DNA of 64,000 nt from UBA1952 sp965246855 (GCA_965246855.1 CBDFFP010000005.1:818516-882515), one strand, 5' to 3'. Shown: positions 8,638-17,578, numbered from the stretch's first letter. Notes: generated from the sequence alone by a model not told the origin. A program made the numbers and translations.

Positions 8638-8746
8638 TTCTTATCCCTTGGCAGAGGTGCGCTGAACAGCCCGCAGAGCACTCTTCTTTGCAAGGACTCA
8701 TTTTTCTTTTCCGTTCATTCAAAAGGCTTCTTTATTTTAGCAAAAA

Positions 8747-10258
8747 ATGAAGCCTTCCCGGCATGGCCCATCCGGTGTATTTATGATTCTGCGAAAACGG
8801 AGGACCTTTCTTCCCTTCTTCTTAATAGCCTTTTCCCTGCTGTCCGCCTTTGTAAAAACAGCGGCGCAGGACGCATTGTTTCAATCCCTCAGCAAGCGCA
8901 GCAGTGAGGTGTATAAAGCCGAAGCCGTCGCCTACCGCGCCCGCACGGCAGACAAAAAATTCCCCGACAGCAAGGAAGCGCAACGCCTGTATTCCAAAGC
9001 GATAAAGGAACGAAACGAGGCAATGGCGGAGATGATTGAAGAAGACAAGCTCACCGCAGACCCCATCTTGCTGCAACGCTGCGAAAGCGTGATTTCACGA
9101 TTGCGAAACGCCAATCCGAGCTATGATTTAAAAGGGATAAAAATCTTTATCGCACGTTCCGGCGAGCCAAATGCGTTTTGCTTTGGCGAAGGAACGCTGG
9201 TGGTGAACCGGGGGATTTTCCTGTTGGTGGAAAACGAAGACGAGCTGGCTTTTATCATGGCCCACGAGCTTTCCCACCAATTCCTCAACCATGTAGAAGC
9301 GCGGTATCAGCGGCAGATTTCCATGCGCGTTTCCAAAGATTTTAAAGACGAAGTGAAGACGGCGGTGAAGGCAGGAAGAACGCAGGCCGACGAATACCTC
9401 GCGCTCCGCCGCAGGCTGTATGCCGAGCAGGGTGAATACAGTCGCACGCATGAACTGGAAGCCGACAGTCTTGGGCTGGCGATGTGTGTCAAAGCAGGCT
9501 ACGATGCGGGCAAAGCAGCGCAAATGCTCCTCAAGCTCAACCGTGTGGATGAAATATGGGTGGGCCTTAACCTCTACGACCTGCAAAAGCTTCAAATCTC
9601 CACGCCGGAAGCGGCCAAGCCGCAACGATACAGCGGTCTTTCGGGCGCGAAGGTGACGCTCACCGCCAAAAATCCTTTTGATTCCCTCAAACGCACCCAC
9701 CCGGACGCGCTGCTCCGCTACACCACGCTTCTTCACCGCGACACGCCGCAAAAAACCGACGCACCAAAGGAGATTCTGCAACGCACCGCTACGCCGGAGA
9801 AAGGCCGACAACTGGTGGAAATCATCTGTTATTATTTGGAGGGGCGCAGCATTGGGCTGGCGCTGCACTATGTCTTGCTGGCGCAAAGCTGTGGCTTTAC
9901 GGATGCGGTTTTTGACGACCTCCTTTCAGCTTCGCTGAGTGGACTGCGCGGCGCGGCCAAAAGAGGCGAGCGTTACGATGCGACCTATGTTTATACTTCC
10001 AACAACTGCTCCCTGCGGGAATTGCAAGTGGCGCTGGGAAAGTTGAGCGATACGCAATTGGGCGAAAAGGCTTCTTTCTTTCTCCAAAAATCCGGCTCAT
10101 CCACCACACCAAGTTATCGCTTTGCGCAGGCGGCTTATGAGGTGTTTGTAACCGAAGGGAAAAACGCTGTGGAGGCTAAGAATGCGTTGCTACCAAATGA
10201 CTTTGCGTTCCTTCTCATCGCGCTTTCCCACACTGATAAAATCCCTTCTTCTAAATGA
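8747..10258 (+). CDS. Secreted M48-family metalloprotease
   Basis: 503 residues. An N-terminal hydrophobic signal (FFLIAFSLLSAFVKTAAQ) precedes a peptidase domain with the zinc motif HELSH at about residues 173-177 and the third ligand in HELEADSLGLAM. Sequences after about residue 250 are not peptidase-like and may form a helical C-terminal domain. M48 enzymes with signal peptides (BepA-type) process or quality-control outer membrane proteins. The ATG at 8783 is an alternative start. The stop overlaps the next gene start as ATGA, so the two are translationally coupled. Confidence 0.88.
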   Translation: MKPSRHGPSGVFMILRKRRTFLPFFLIAFSLLSAFVKTAAQDALFQSLSKRSSEVYKAEAVAYRARTADKKFPDSKEAQRLYSKAIKERNEAMAEMIEEDKLTADPILLQRCESVISRLRNANPSYDLKGIKIFIARSGEPNAFCFGEGTLVVNRGIFLLVENEDELAFIMAHELSHQFLNHVEARYQRQISMRVSKDFKDEVKTAVKAGRTQADEYLALRRRLYAEQGEYSRTHELEADSLGLAMCVKAGYDAGKAAQMLLKLNRVDEIWVGLNLYDLQKLQISTPEAAKPQRYSGLSGAKVTLTAKNPFDSLKRTHPDALLRYTTLLHRDTPQKTDAPKEILQRTATPEKGRQLVEIICYYLEGRSIGLALHYVLLAQSCGFTDAVFDDLLSASLSGLRGAAKRGERYDATYVYTSNNCSLRELQVALGKLSDTQLGEKASFFLQKSGSSTTPSYRFAQAAYEVFVTEGKNAVEAKNALLPNDFAFLLIALSHTDKIPSSK

Positions 10259-11790
10259 AATTTCTGCGGACACTTCTCCTGCTTTGCGGCTTGCTGCAAG
10301 GCTTTTCCAGCACCGCCCAAACGGCTATCCTAACCGACATTGGCGACTACAGCTCCGGCAGGCTGGTGACGATTACGACGAACCGCGACGTAACCGGCTA
10401 CTTGTTTTTCTACAAGCTCCACGACAAGGACACGAACTACTATGTGCGCCTTTTTGACGAGAACCTGCAAGTGGTGGGCAACACCACTTTCGCTGCCGGA
10501 AAAGCGGTGGGCATCAGCCGCGCGCTCTACGAGTCGGGGCGGCTGATGCTGCTTTGTACGGAGCGCGTGAAGGCCGAAACCTACCGGCAGCAGGTGCGGG
10601 TCTTGAAGCTGGACAGCAGCGTTGCGACGGTTTATGACTACGCGCCCGACGCGGCAGATTTGCGCAAGGAGTCCAACATTGCTTTCAAGAACGGCGATGC
10701 CTACCTGGGCTACTACACCAATGTGGAAGGGCTGGGCTTTTTGGGGACGTATGATTTAAGCTTTTCCAAAGGCGGCATGGTGGCGGTGATGCTTTCCTTG
10801 GACGGAAAAGAACAGTGGCGGCAGAAGATTACCGACCCGCATTACGGCTATCTTTCCGGGCGGCTTTTGACGGCTACGCCGCAGGTAGCAGTGTATTATC
10901 TGGTTACAAAACAGAACCGCACTTCCCACGACGGCGAAACCTCCCTGCTGGGCCTGAACCCCCAGACGGGCGCGGAGATTTTCCGGCAGCCGATGGCGGG
11001 CGGCGGCGAGGCGTGGGACCCGGAATTTGTGAAGACGCTGGACGACGGGCGCATCCTGATTTGCAACAACCTGACCGACGAAGACCAAAAGCTAACGGAC
11101 GCTCGCCAAACGGGCTTTAACTACGGCATCCTGAACATCCAAACAGGTCGGCTGGAAAACCTCCGAACCATTCATTATGCCACAGATCTGGGCAACGAGG
11201 TGGAGATGAAAAACAGCACCAAATCGCGCGAAGGCTTTCTGCACTTGGAAAACATGCTGCTTTTGCCCGATAGTTCTGCCGTGATTGTAGGCGAGTTTTA
11301 CAAGCGCACGGTAAACGGCGGCGGACTGGCGCTGGCCATTATTGGCGCGCCCTTCGGCGTGATTGGCGACACCTACTCGCAGGGCACGATAAACGACTTC
11401 TTTATGATGCGCCTCTCGCCCGACGGCAAGGTGGAGAAGGTGCAGCGCATCGACCACAAGCCGTTTCGCGTGCGGGTGCAAACGGGCACTTCCATCGGGA
11501 TGCTGAGCCGCTATCTGGAGAACACCGGCGCGTTCCATTATCACCACACCGACGACACCGACCCGGCGCGGAAAAAGATTGTGCTGCTCGGCAACACCGG
11601 CGGCGACGGCATGGCGGCCACGCTGGTGAGCATTGACAAGGATGGCTATAAAAAGAAAACCCTCTACAGCGCGGAAAAATTCAAGGCTACGCCGATGGCG
11701 CTGTATAAAGCCAAACCGGGCTATGTGCTTTTGATGAAGCAGGGCGCAAAAGGCAAGGGCATGACGATGGAACTGATGGCGACGGAGTGA
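10255..11790 (+). CDS. Secreted protein of unknown function, coupled to the M48 protease
   Basis: 511 residues with a clean signal peptide (MKFLRTLLLLCGLLQGFSSTAQ). The mature protein is a long run of short beta strands and turns such as DGRILICNNLTDEDQ, DSSAVIVGEFYKR and RKKIVLLGNTGGDG, which suggests a beta-propeller or similar all-beta scaffold. It has no enzyme motif that I recognise. Its start overlaps the M48 stop by four bases, so it may be a partner or substrate of that protease in the periplasm. Confidence 0.72.
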   Translation: MKFLRTLLLLCGLLQGFSSTAQTAILTDIGDYSSGRLVTITTNRDVTGYLFFYKLHDKDTNYYVRLFDENLQVVGNTTFAAGKAVGISRALYESGRLMLLCTERVKAETYRQQVRVLKLDSSVATVYDYAPDAADLRKESNIAFKNGDAYLGYYTNVEGLGFLGTYDLSFSKGGMVAVMLSLDGKEQWRQKITDPHYGYLSGRLLTATPQVAVYYLVTKQNRTSHDGETSLLGLNPQTGAEIFRQPMAGGGEAWDPEFVKTLDDGRILICNNLTDEDQKLTDARQTGFNYGILNIQTGRLENLRTIHYATDLGNEVEMKNSTKSREGFLHLENMLLLPDSSAVIVGEFYKRTVNGGGLALAIIGAPFGVIGDTYSQGTINDFFMMRLSPDGKVEKVQRIDHKPFRVRVQTGTSIGMLSRYLENTGAFHYHHTDDTDPARKKIVLLGNTGGDGMAATLVSIDKDGYKKKTLYSAEKFKATPMALYKAKPGYVLLMKQGAKGKGMTMELMATE

Positions 11791-11838
11791 TGTGTTAGGC
11801 TACTGACAGTATAATAGAAGCAGTCTTCCCTAAATCGA

Positions 11839-13206
11839 ATGACGACAAGTCAGACCGCCCCATTCCTATCCCCTCAGAGAAGGACTTTTAAAGATCTGGT
11901 GCAACAGCGCAGCTGGATGTGGCTGGGCGCGCTGCTTCTTTTGTTTCCAGCCTTCTACAATGGATTTCCTATTCTGAATCCAGACGATAACACATATCTG
12001 CTTTCAGGAATAAATCTGGAAACGCCTTTTGACCGGCCTATCACCTACGGTTTGCTGCTGCGGCTGTTGAGCTTCAATACCACTCTGCTTTGGGCAGCAC
12101 TTGTGTCGCAAGCCTTTTGGGTCAGCAGTGTGCTCTTCTCTCTGTGCCGGCTGCTGGTGCCCACGCTCAAAGAAAGAACCATCTTCGGAATCTTGCTGGT
12201 GCTATGCGGCACAACGGCTTTGGCATGGGAAGCCAGCCAATTGATGGCAGATATCTACACCGCTATCACGTTTTTTACGTGGGTGTTGATTTTGTGGGGC
12301 AACCGTCCCCGTCTATGGCATTATCTGCTGTTCTTCTTAAGCGCCGCTACCCACGCCTCGCATATTCATATGTTTGCAGGCTTGTCGGTTGTAGTGCTGG
12401 TGGGATACAGGCAGTTTTTTCCTCCTGCTCTCCGGCGCGCAGGGCTTCAGCGACTCGGGATTTGCTTTGGGCTTTTGCTAACTACGATTCTAACAATGGG
12501 GTCGGCGCTGAGTAAATCCAAACATGTATTCTTCGTCGCTTCTATGCACAACCGGGACGTGCTGAAGCCTTATCTGGATGCTGCCTGCCCTACGCAGCAC
12601 TTTGAACTGTGTGCCTATAAAGACTCTCTTGGCCCTAATGGAGATTATTTCTTGTGGAATCCTGCCAGTCCGCTCTACCGGCAAGGCGGCGGCTGGGGGG
12701 CGAGAAAAGAAGATTTTTCCCGCATCATTCGCGGCTCTTTTGAAGCGCCGCTCTTTCGGCGGATGCAAGCAATCACCATTTTACAGGCAACGGGTTGGCA
12801 GTTGGTACACTACGACGTTCCTAGCTATAACCGCGCCTTCCAGCCTGGCGAAGAACTCTACCGAACAATCTTTAATCATTATCCTGCCGAACGGGCGCTA
12901 CTGGCAAATGCACGGCAACAAAAAGGCACGCTGTCTCCTTTGGGCGATTTTTGGAGCCGGATACAACGCTGGAGCATTCCGATAGCCGCAGGTGCAATAG
13001 CGCTTCTGTGGGTGTTTTTTCGGCGAAAAATTTCGCTGCAACTCCACGCTTTTCTGGTGCTTAGCCTCTTTTTGATAGGCTTCAACGCCCTTGTATGCGG
13101 TGCTTTTTCCACCATTAATGGGCGGTTTGGTGCGCGCGTGATGTGGCTTTTGCCAATGGGCGCGATGTTGGTTGGGGCGGGTGGGAGTAGGAGAGTAAAT
13201 TTTTAA
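11839..13206 (+). CDS. Polytopic inner-membrane protein of unknown function
   Basis: 455 residues with about nine to ten hydrophobic helices. An Asp pair early in the first outer loop (LNPDDNTY) is the position where GT-C glycosyltransferases keep a catalytic acidic residue, so a lipid-linked sugar transferase is possible but unproven. A His-rich stretch (HASHIHMF) lies in the middle. The large loop between residues 225 and 370 holds DAACPTQHFELC, with two Cys that could form a disulfide outside the membrane. Confidence 0.68.
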   Translation: MTTSQTAPFLSPQRRTFKDLVQQRSWMWLGALLLLFPAFYNGFPILNPDDNTYLLSGINLETPFDRPITYGLLLRLLSFNTTLLWAALVSQAFWVSSVLFSLCRLLVPTLKERTIFGILLVLCGTTALAWEASQLMADIYTAITFFTWVLILWGNRPRLWHYLLFFLSAATHASHIHMFAGLSVVVLVGYRQFFPPALRRAGLQRLGICFGLLLTTILTMGSALSKSKHVFFVASMHNRDVLKPYLDAACPTQHFELCAYKDSLGPNGDYFLWNPASPLYRQGGGWGARKEDFSRIIRGSFEAPLFRRMQAITILQATGWQLVHYDVPSYNRAFQPGEELYRTIFNHYPAERALLANARQQKGTLSPLGDFWSRIQRWSIPIAAGAIALLWVFFRRKISLQLHAFLVLSLFLIGFNALVCGAFSTINGRFGARVMWLLPMGAMLVGAGGSRRVNF

Positions 13207-13282
13207 GTGGGACGGATTGATGAGGAGACTTGAAAAATCTATCAGCAATTTGTCTGAGGACTTGTGGGGTCTTGAGTGGGGT

Positions 13283-13336
13283 TTTTGACAATAGTATTTT
13301 TGTCAAAGGGGATGACAATAGATTTTTTTGTCAAAA
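13283..13336. repeat. Two adjacent TTTGACA / TGTCAAA inverted repeats
   Basis: First copy TTTTTGACA (13282-13290) with TGTCAAA (13301-13307); second copy TGACAATAG (13313-13321) with TGTCAAAA (13329-13336). Both have GACAATAG followed by a T-run. They lie in the gap between the membrane protein and the terminator at 13416. They could be a paired operator or just terminator-like debris. Confidence 0.4.
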
Positions 13337-13415
13337 CAGAGAGGTGCAAATAAAACCCACCACATTTGAAAAGGGCGACCACAAGGATGCATCCCCACCG
13401 TCTTCCCCAAAAAGA

Positions 13416-13459
13416 AACCCGCCTTTCCAAAAGAGGGAAAGGCGGGTTTTCTTTTTTTA
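13416..13459. terminator. Strong bidirectional terminator
   Basis: Stem AACCCGCCTTTCC / GGGAAAGGCGGGTT with a short A-rich loop and a T-tract to the right. It lies 16 bp after the stop of the minus-strand hypothetical gene and faces the plus-strand membrane protein gene, so it can end both. Confidence 0.85.
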
Positions 13460-13474
13460 AAACACGACTCCAAA

Positions 13475-14149
13475 TTAAGGCTGGATGATCGCCCCTTCGG
13501 CGAGGCTCCACGAGCCGGTCTGGCCCCGCGAGTTGACCCAGCGCACAATCCACCACGCCATTTTGCCGCCGTCTGCCGCATCAAAAACGGCCAGATAAGG
13601 GTCGGATGTGTCCACGGCCATGAAGCGGTAATTCTTTGTGTCGGCAGGCGGGGCAGGGGTGCCAATCGGCACGATGGCGCACCACAACTGGCAGCCCTGT
13701 ACGCCGTCGGGCTTGGCCCTGCTGGTGGGCGTAGCCGAATCCGCAAAAGAAACCAGCTGTTGCAGGCGGTTTTCTGTGTTGATGCCTACGATAACGGGCT
13801 TGGTGGTAGGGATGGGGGCCGGGGTGCGGGGGCCGGGCTTGGGCAGGTTCAGGGTGTTGCGATCGGTATCCGTCAGCACCGAGTCGGCCAGGCCGCTATA
13901 CACGTCGCGCGTTTCCGCCGTGAGCGCGGTTTTGGCCGTGTTACGGTCAGAAATATCGTTTTTGGTACGGCTGGCCGGCTGGCTGGTTTTGTTGTAAGCT
14001 GTTGTGTAAGCATTCAGCTTACCGGTGAGGATCGCCTGCCGCGCGGCGCTGATACCGAAGCGGGTGGCGTTGGCGATGAGGTAGGCGACGGCTACTTTGA
14101 TGTAGTTGAAGTATCCGTCTTCAGTGAGGGGGAACGTGCGGCTTCTCAT
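13475..14149 (-). CDS. Hypothetical protein (orphan A) behind a 20-bp tandem array
   Basis: 224 residues, no signal peptide. Residues 1-95 are helical (LTEDGYFNYIKVAVAYLIANA ... RQAILTGKLNAYTTAYNK) and contain repeated Lys/Arg-Thr-Ala pairs. A Pro-rich linker (PKPGPRTPAPIPTTKP) leads to a C-terminal beta-rich domain with FMAVDTSDPYLAVFDAADGG and a Trp-rich AWWIVRWVNSRGQTGSW, which looks like a fibronectin-III or Ig-like module. No family is recognised. Its start codon is about 115 bp from a 14-unit tandem array, a context shared with the hypothetical gene at 55692. Confidence 0.65.
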   Translation of the reverse strand: MRSRTFPLTEDGYFNYIKVAVAYLIANATRFGISAARQAILTGKLNAYTTAYNKTSQPASRTKNDISDRNTAKTALTAETRDVYSGLADSVLTDTDRNTLNLPKPGPRTPAPIPTTKPVIVGINTENRLQQLVSFADSATPTSRAKPDGVQGCQLWCAIVPIGTPAPPADTKNYRFMAVDTSDPYLAVFDAADGGKMAWWIVRWVNSRGQTGSWSLAEGAIIQP

Positions 14150-14263
14150 GGGGAGAAAAATTTGGGGGTTGTTTGGAAAAAAAAGGATGTCGTAGAGAAA
14201 ACGCTCACCGGCTGCGGTTTATTATGCGAAGCGGAAAAAATATTTCTTCCCTGTGGGGACGAC

Positions 14264-14543
14264 TTCCGCATGGTGTTGAGCGTTTCCGCACGGTGCGGAT
14301 GGCTTCCGCACGGTGCGGACAACTTCCACACGGTGAGGACGACTTCCACACGGTGTGGACGGTTTCCACACGGTGCGGACGGTTTCTACACGGTGCGGAC
14401 GGTTTCTACACGGTGGGGAAGGTGTCTGCACGGTGCGGACGGGATGCGCACGGTGGGAAAGAGGGGCGCACCGTGCGGAGCGGTTTTGCACGGTGCGGAA
14501 GCGGGGTACACGGTGCGGAGGTGCTACACACGGTGCGGCGGGA
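14264..14543. repeat. Tandem array 1: fourteen units of 20 bp
   Basis: Units starting at 14264, 14284, 14304 and so on at exactly 20-bp steps have the core TTCCGCACGGTGCGGACG. Each well-kept unit holds an odd-centred palindrome TCCGCAC-G-GTGCGGA. The G-rich strand is the plus strand. The array is open in several frames, but a 20-bp period shifts frame at every unit, so it is not coding. A related palindrome TTGCACCGGTGCGGAA lies at 14616. The rest of the 14150-14732 gap shows nothing else. Confidence 0.92.
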
Positions 14544-14732
14544 AGGGTTTCCCAAGTGATATGGAATAGGGGGAAGTGAAGGCGGGAGCCTTCGCCGAGC
14601 GGGGGCAGAAAGGGGTTGCACCGGTGCGGAAGTGCTGTGGTAAAAGGGGAAAAGTGGCCTTAGATGTGTAAGGAATGATTAGAACGAGGGCTTTTGTCTT
14701 AGCCTCACTTATTTCTTACCCTAAGCGAGCTA

Positions 14733-15239
14733 CTAAAAATATTCTATGTATTTTTCCCATGCAGGAAGCATTTCCTGGTACGTTTCCCAATCCCAGAAAT
14801 CCGGTAATCTGTAAGTTACAGAATCTAGTCTCTTCACAATATTTTTTGAGATCGCTATCTCATATTGCTGGTTATTTCCCCACTGGCTAGGATTATATGT
14901 TTTGTTCAGAAAAAATAATCCATCCCTATCAATTATGCAAATAAAATTAAATTTAGGGACATCATAGGAAGTAGACAATCTATAAGCCATAAATTTTCCG
15001 GTGGCTAGTCTTGCAGAAAAAACATGAAAAACTATCGAGTCTTTTTTGCAATGAATTAAATATAACGGAATGATGGCCGCTTTATGATCAAAAATGACAG
15101 CATCTGGTGCGCCATACCTTTTTATATACTGTCGCGTAAATTCGGGAATCCAACGATTCTTAAACACGAAAGGCTCAACTTCTTCTTTTGCACAAGAAAA
15201 GAAGGTCAGCAACAAGCAGAGTGCTAGAATATGCCTCAC
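14733..15239 (-). CDS. Predicted lipoprotein, AT-rich
   Basis: 168 residues with a lipoprotein signal (MRHILALCLLLTFFSC). The mature protein has aromatic-rich segments (YDVPKFNFICIIDRDGLFFLNKTYNP; FWDWETYQEMLPAWEKYIEYF) and no known motif. Its base composition is clearly AT-richer than neighbouring genes, with codons such as ATA, AAA and TTA, so it may be of foreign origin. It lies between the tuf terminator and array 1, in the same direction as tuf. Confidence 0.7.
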   Translation of the reverse strand: MRHILALCLLLTFFSCAKEEVEPFVFKNRWIPEFTRQYIKRYGAPDAVIFDHKAAIIPLYLIHCKKDSIVFHVFSARLATGKFMAYRLSTSYDVPKFNFICIIDRDGLFFLNKTYNPSQWGNNQQYEIAISKNIVKRLDSVTYRLPDFWDWETYQEMLPAWEKYIEYF

Positions 15240-15242
15240 AAT

Positions 15243-15274
15243 AAAAAGCCTCCCGATATTTCGGGAGGCCTTTT
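15243..15274 (-). terminator. Rho-independent terminator of tuf
   Basis: Stem GCCTCCCGA / TCGGGAGGC with A-tract on the left (T-tract on the minus strand), 20 bp beyond the tuf stop codon. Confidence 0.88.
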
Positions 15275-15293
15275 CACTCTAAAGAAGTAATTC

Positions 15294-16481
15294 TTACTTG
15301 ATGATCTCTGTAACCTGACCGGCACCTACCGTACGGCCACCTTCACGGATGGCGAACTTCAGGCCCTTGTCCATCGCGATAGGCGCGATGAGCTTTACAA
15401 ACAGGTTTACGTTATCGCCAGGCATTACCATTTCCGTTCCTTCTGGAAGCGTACACTCGCCGGTAACGTCGGTTGTACGGAAGTAGAACTGCGGACGGTA
15501 TTTGTTGAAGAACGGCGTGTGACGGCCACCTTCGTCTTTGCTCAGAACATACACCTCACCACGGAACTCCGTGTGCGGCGTGATGCTCTTCGGCGCGCAG
15601 ATAACCATACCACGGCGGATTTGCGTCTTCTCAATACCACGGAGGAGGATACCGGCGTTGTCGCCCGCCTCACCGCGATCCAGGAGCTTCTTGAACATCT
15701 CCACACCCGTGCAGGTAGAAGTCATAGGCGCTTCGTTGAAACCAACGATTTCCACGTTGTCGCCTACTTTAATCACACCACGCTCGATACGGCCAGTAGC
15801 AACTGTACCACGACCCGTGATGGTGAACACGTCTTCTACAGACATCAGGAACGGCTGGTCCACCGCGCGCGGAGGCAGCGGAATGTACTCATCCACAGCA
15901 GCCATCAGCTCGTCGATTTTGGATACCCATTGGGCATCACCAGCGAGAGCGCCGGTAGCGGAGCCTTGAATGATCGGCGTGTTGTCGCCGTCAAAGTCGT
16001 TTTTAGAAAGCAGCTCGCGGATTTCCATCTCTACGAGTTCCAGAATTTCCGGATCGTCCACGAGGTCCACTTTGTTCATGAAAACCACGATGCGCGGAAC
16101 GCCTACCTGCTTAGCGAGGAGGATGTGTTCTTTGGTTTGCGGCATCGGGCCGTCCGTCGCAGCTACTACGAGGATAGCGCCGTCCATTTGGGCAGCACCG
16201 GTAATCATGTTCTTTACGTAGTCTGCGTGACCCGGGCAATCTACGTGAGCGTAGTGGCGGTTCAGGGTTTCGTACTCTACGTGTGCGGTGTTGATGGTGA
16301 TACCACGCTCTTTCTCTTCCGGAGCGGCATCGATTTCATCGTAGCCTTTCTTTTGAGCAAGACCTTTAGAGGCCAGGTGTGATGTGATGGCAGCCGTCAG
16401 CGTGGTTTTACCGTGGTCCACGTGACCGATGGTGCCGATGTTTACGTGCGGTTTCTCCCGCTTGAACGTCTCTTTTGCCAT
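15294..16481 (-). CDS. tuf: Elongation factor Tu
   Basis: 395 residues, full length. GTPase motifs GHVDHGKT, the effector region RGITINTAHVEYE, DCPGHADY and NKVDLVDD are all intact, and domains II and III follow with no gaps. EF-Tu delivers aminoacyl-tRNA to the ribosome. In many Bacteroidota tuf follows directly on tRNA-Thr; here a plus-strand gene (16701-17315) separates them, so tuf must use its own promoter just upstream. Confidence 0.98.
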   Translation of the reverse strand: MAKETFKREKPHVNIGTIGHVDHGKTTLTAAITSHLASKGLAQKKGYDEIDAAPEEKERGITINTAHVEYETLNRHYAHVDCPGHADYVKNMITGAAQMDGAILVVAATDGPMPQTKEHILLAKQVGVPRIVVFMNKVDLVDDPEILELVEMEIRELLSKNDFDGDNTPIIQGSATGALAGDAQWVSKIDELMAAVDEYIPLPPRAVDQPFLMSVEDVFTITGRGTVATGRIERGVIKVGDNVEIVGFNEAPMTSTCTGVEMFKKLLDRGEAGDNAGILLRGIEKTQIRRGMVICAPKSITPHTEFRGEVYVLSKDEGGRHTPFFNKYRPQFYFRTTDVTGECTLPEGTEMVMPGDNVNLFVKLIAPIAMDKGLKFAIREGGRTVGAGQVTEIIK

Positions 16482-16524
16482 TGTTGGGTAGGATTAAAAA
16501 ATGGGGTTTTAAAACTTTGGGGGG

Positions 16525-16555
16525 CGAAAGTACGGTATTTTTCCATTCCCCGAAA
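16525..16555 (-). promoter_or_regulatory. Candidate tuf promoter, TTTCG-N18-TACTTTCG
   Basis: On the minus strand TTTCG (16555-16551), an 18-bp spacer and TACTTTCG (16532-16525) lie about 45 bp before the tuf ATG. This matches the Bacteroidota consensus except for C in place of the next-to-last T. TATCTTCG or TACCTTCG boxes occur in front of ychF, the gene at 26107 and the gene at 60760, so TnnTTCG may be an accepted variant here. Confidence 0.5.
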
Positions 16556-16700
16556 AATTCCCTTTGCGCAGGAAAAGATTTTTTAACAGCGGGTTGCCGC
16601 AGGGAAGGAAAGGCGTTGAGGGAACCGCAAACAGGAAAGAACGCGTGGCAGGGCACAGAAGCCAAGCCTTTACCTTCCCATTCGTTCCTAACTTCCGGCC

Positions 16701-17315
16701 ATGAAAGCCTTTCCTGCGGAACAGACCCCACTTTATCCGGTATCGCCTTCGCGGATGACGCGCTTTTTTGATGCCTTCTCCACCAGGATTACGCGCTTCA
16801 CCGGGCGGCCCATTGCCTTTATCAGTGCGCTGCTCATCGTGATTCTCTGGGCGTGTTCCCGTCCGCTTTTCCCCAAAGGGCAGGCAGGTGCCGACTCTTG
16901 GAATTTCCTGATCAACACCGGCACCACCATCATTACCTTCCTGATGGTGTTTCTTATTCAGCAGTCGCAGAACAAGGATACTGTAGCCCTTCACCTAAAG
17001 CTGAACGAGTTGATTGCCGCCAATAAAGATGCTTCTAACCGACTGATTAACATCGAAGACTTAACAGACGACGAGCTGACAGTGCTGAAAAAGTTCTATA
17101 TCCACCTGGCAAAAACGGCTGAGGAAGACCGCGAGCTTTTTACCACCCACTCTATAGACGAAGCCAAGCACAACCACAACACCAAGATTGCTCATAAGCG
17201 CAGCAGGATGGCGCAGCGTACTGCGGCACAGAAGCCGGTGAATGGCAAGGCGTTGGAATTAAAAAAGCCACCCGTTTCGGATGGCTTGGATACTGGAGCT
17301 GTTGATGAGAATTAG
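16701..17315 (+). CDS. Low-affinity iron permease-like membrane protein, tRNA-derived C terminus
   Basis: 204 residues. The core TGRPIAFISALLIVILWA ... NFLINTGTTIITFLMVFLIQQSQNKDT ... KLNELIAA is the signature of the low-affinity iron permease (Fet4-like) family, with two transmembrane helices. The C-terminal basic tail is variable. The last ~18 codons (from LKKPPVSDG to VDEN) and the stop codon are encoded by a duplicate of the tRNA operon terminator and the 3' half of tRNA-Thr. The gene lies head-on to tuf and the tRNA operon. The original C terminus seems to have been replaced when the duplication formed. Confidence 0.82.
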   Translation: MKAFPAEQTPLYPVSPSRMTRFFDAFSTRITRFTGRPIAFISALLIVILWACSRPLFPKGQAGADSWNFLINTGTTIITFLMVFLIQQSQNKDTVALHLKLNELIAANKDASNRLINIEDLTDDELTVLKKFYIHLAKTAEEDRELFTTHSIDEAKHNHNTKIAHKRSRMAQRTAAQKPVNGKALELKKPPVSDGLDTGAVDEN

Positions 17316-17327
17316 CCTCACGACCTT
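17261..17327 (-). repeat. Duplicated terminator plus 3' fragment of tRNA-Thr(GGT)
   Basis: Bases 17261-17327 match 17361-17430 with a few changes, about 100 bp apart. Both begin with AAAAAAGCCACCCG, carry the GGATGGCTT half of the hairpin, and run into CTGGAGCTGTTGATGAGAATT, which is the CCA end, acceptor and T-arm of tRNA-Thr. The copy stops inside the T-arm, so it is not a functional tRNA. A small GC hairpin (CCCGCCACGGCGGG) follows at about 17328-17341. Confidence 0.85.
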
Positions 17328-17360
17328 CCCGCCACGGCGGGATGCGCCAACCCGGGCTAC

Positions 17361-17388
17361 AAAAAAGCCACCCGCTTCGGATGGCTTT
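17361..17388 (-). terminator. Terminator of the tRNA operon
   Basis: AAGCCACCCG / CGGATGGCTT stem with a CTTC-type loop and a T-run on the minus strand, directly after the encoded CCA of tRNA-Thr(GGT). Confidence 0.75.
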
Positions 17389-17396
17389 TCAAAAAC

Positions 17397-17471
<75 letters not shown>

Positions 17472-17500
17472 AAGCCTCACTTCTTTTGGGGAAAAAAGTG

Positions 17501-17573
17501 AGCGGGAGACGAGATTCGAACCCGCGACATTCAGCTTGGAAGGCTGACGCTCTACCAACTGAGCTACTCCCGC
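17501..17573 (-). tRNA. tRNA-Gly (anticodon TCC)
   Basis: Acceptor GCGGGAG / CTCCCGC, D-arm AGCTCAGTTGGTAGAG, anticodon loop CTTCCAA (TCC, codons GGA/GGG) and T-loop TTCGAAT. No CCA is encoded. Confidence 0.95.
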
Positions 17574-17578
17574 TTGGT

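Noticed and set aside
14264..14543. CRISPR array
   Set aside because: No spacers: units abut with a 20-bp period and no cas genes are present. The same holds for arrays 2-4.
13760..14569. Long plus-strand open frame through array 1 (269 codons)
   Set aside because: The array is open in several frames at once because the 20-bp unit lacks stops; the sequence is antisense to orphan A on its left and has no coding character.
15519..16382. 287-codon frame opposite tuf
   Set aside because: EF-Tu is complete and highly conserved on the minus strand; the opposite frame is a codon-bias artefact.
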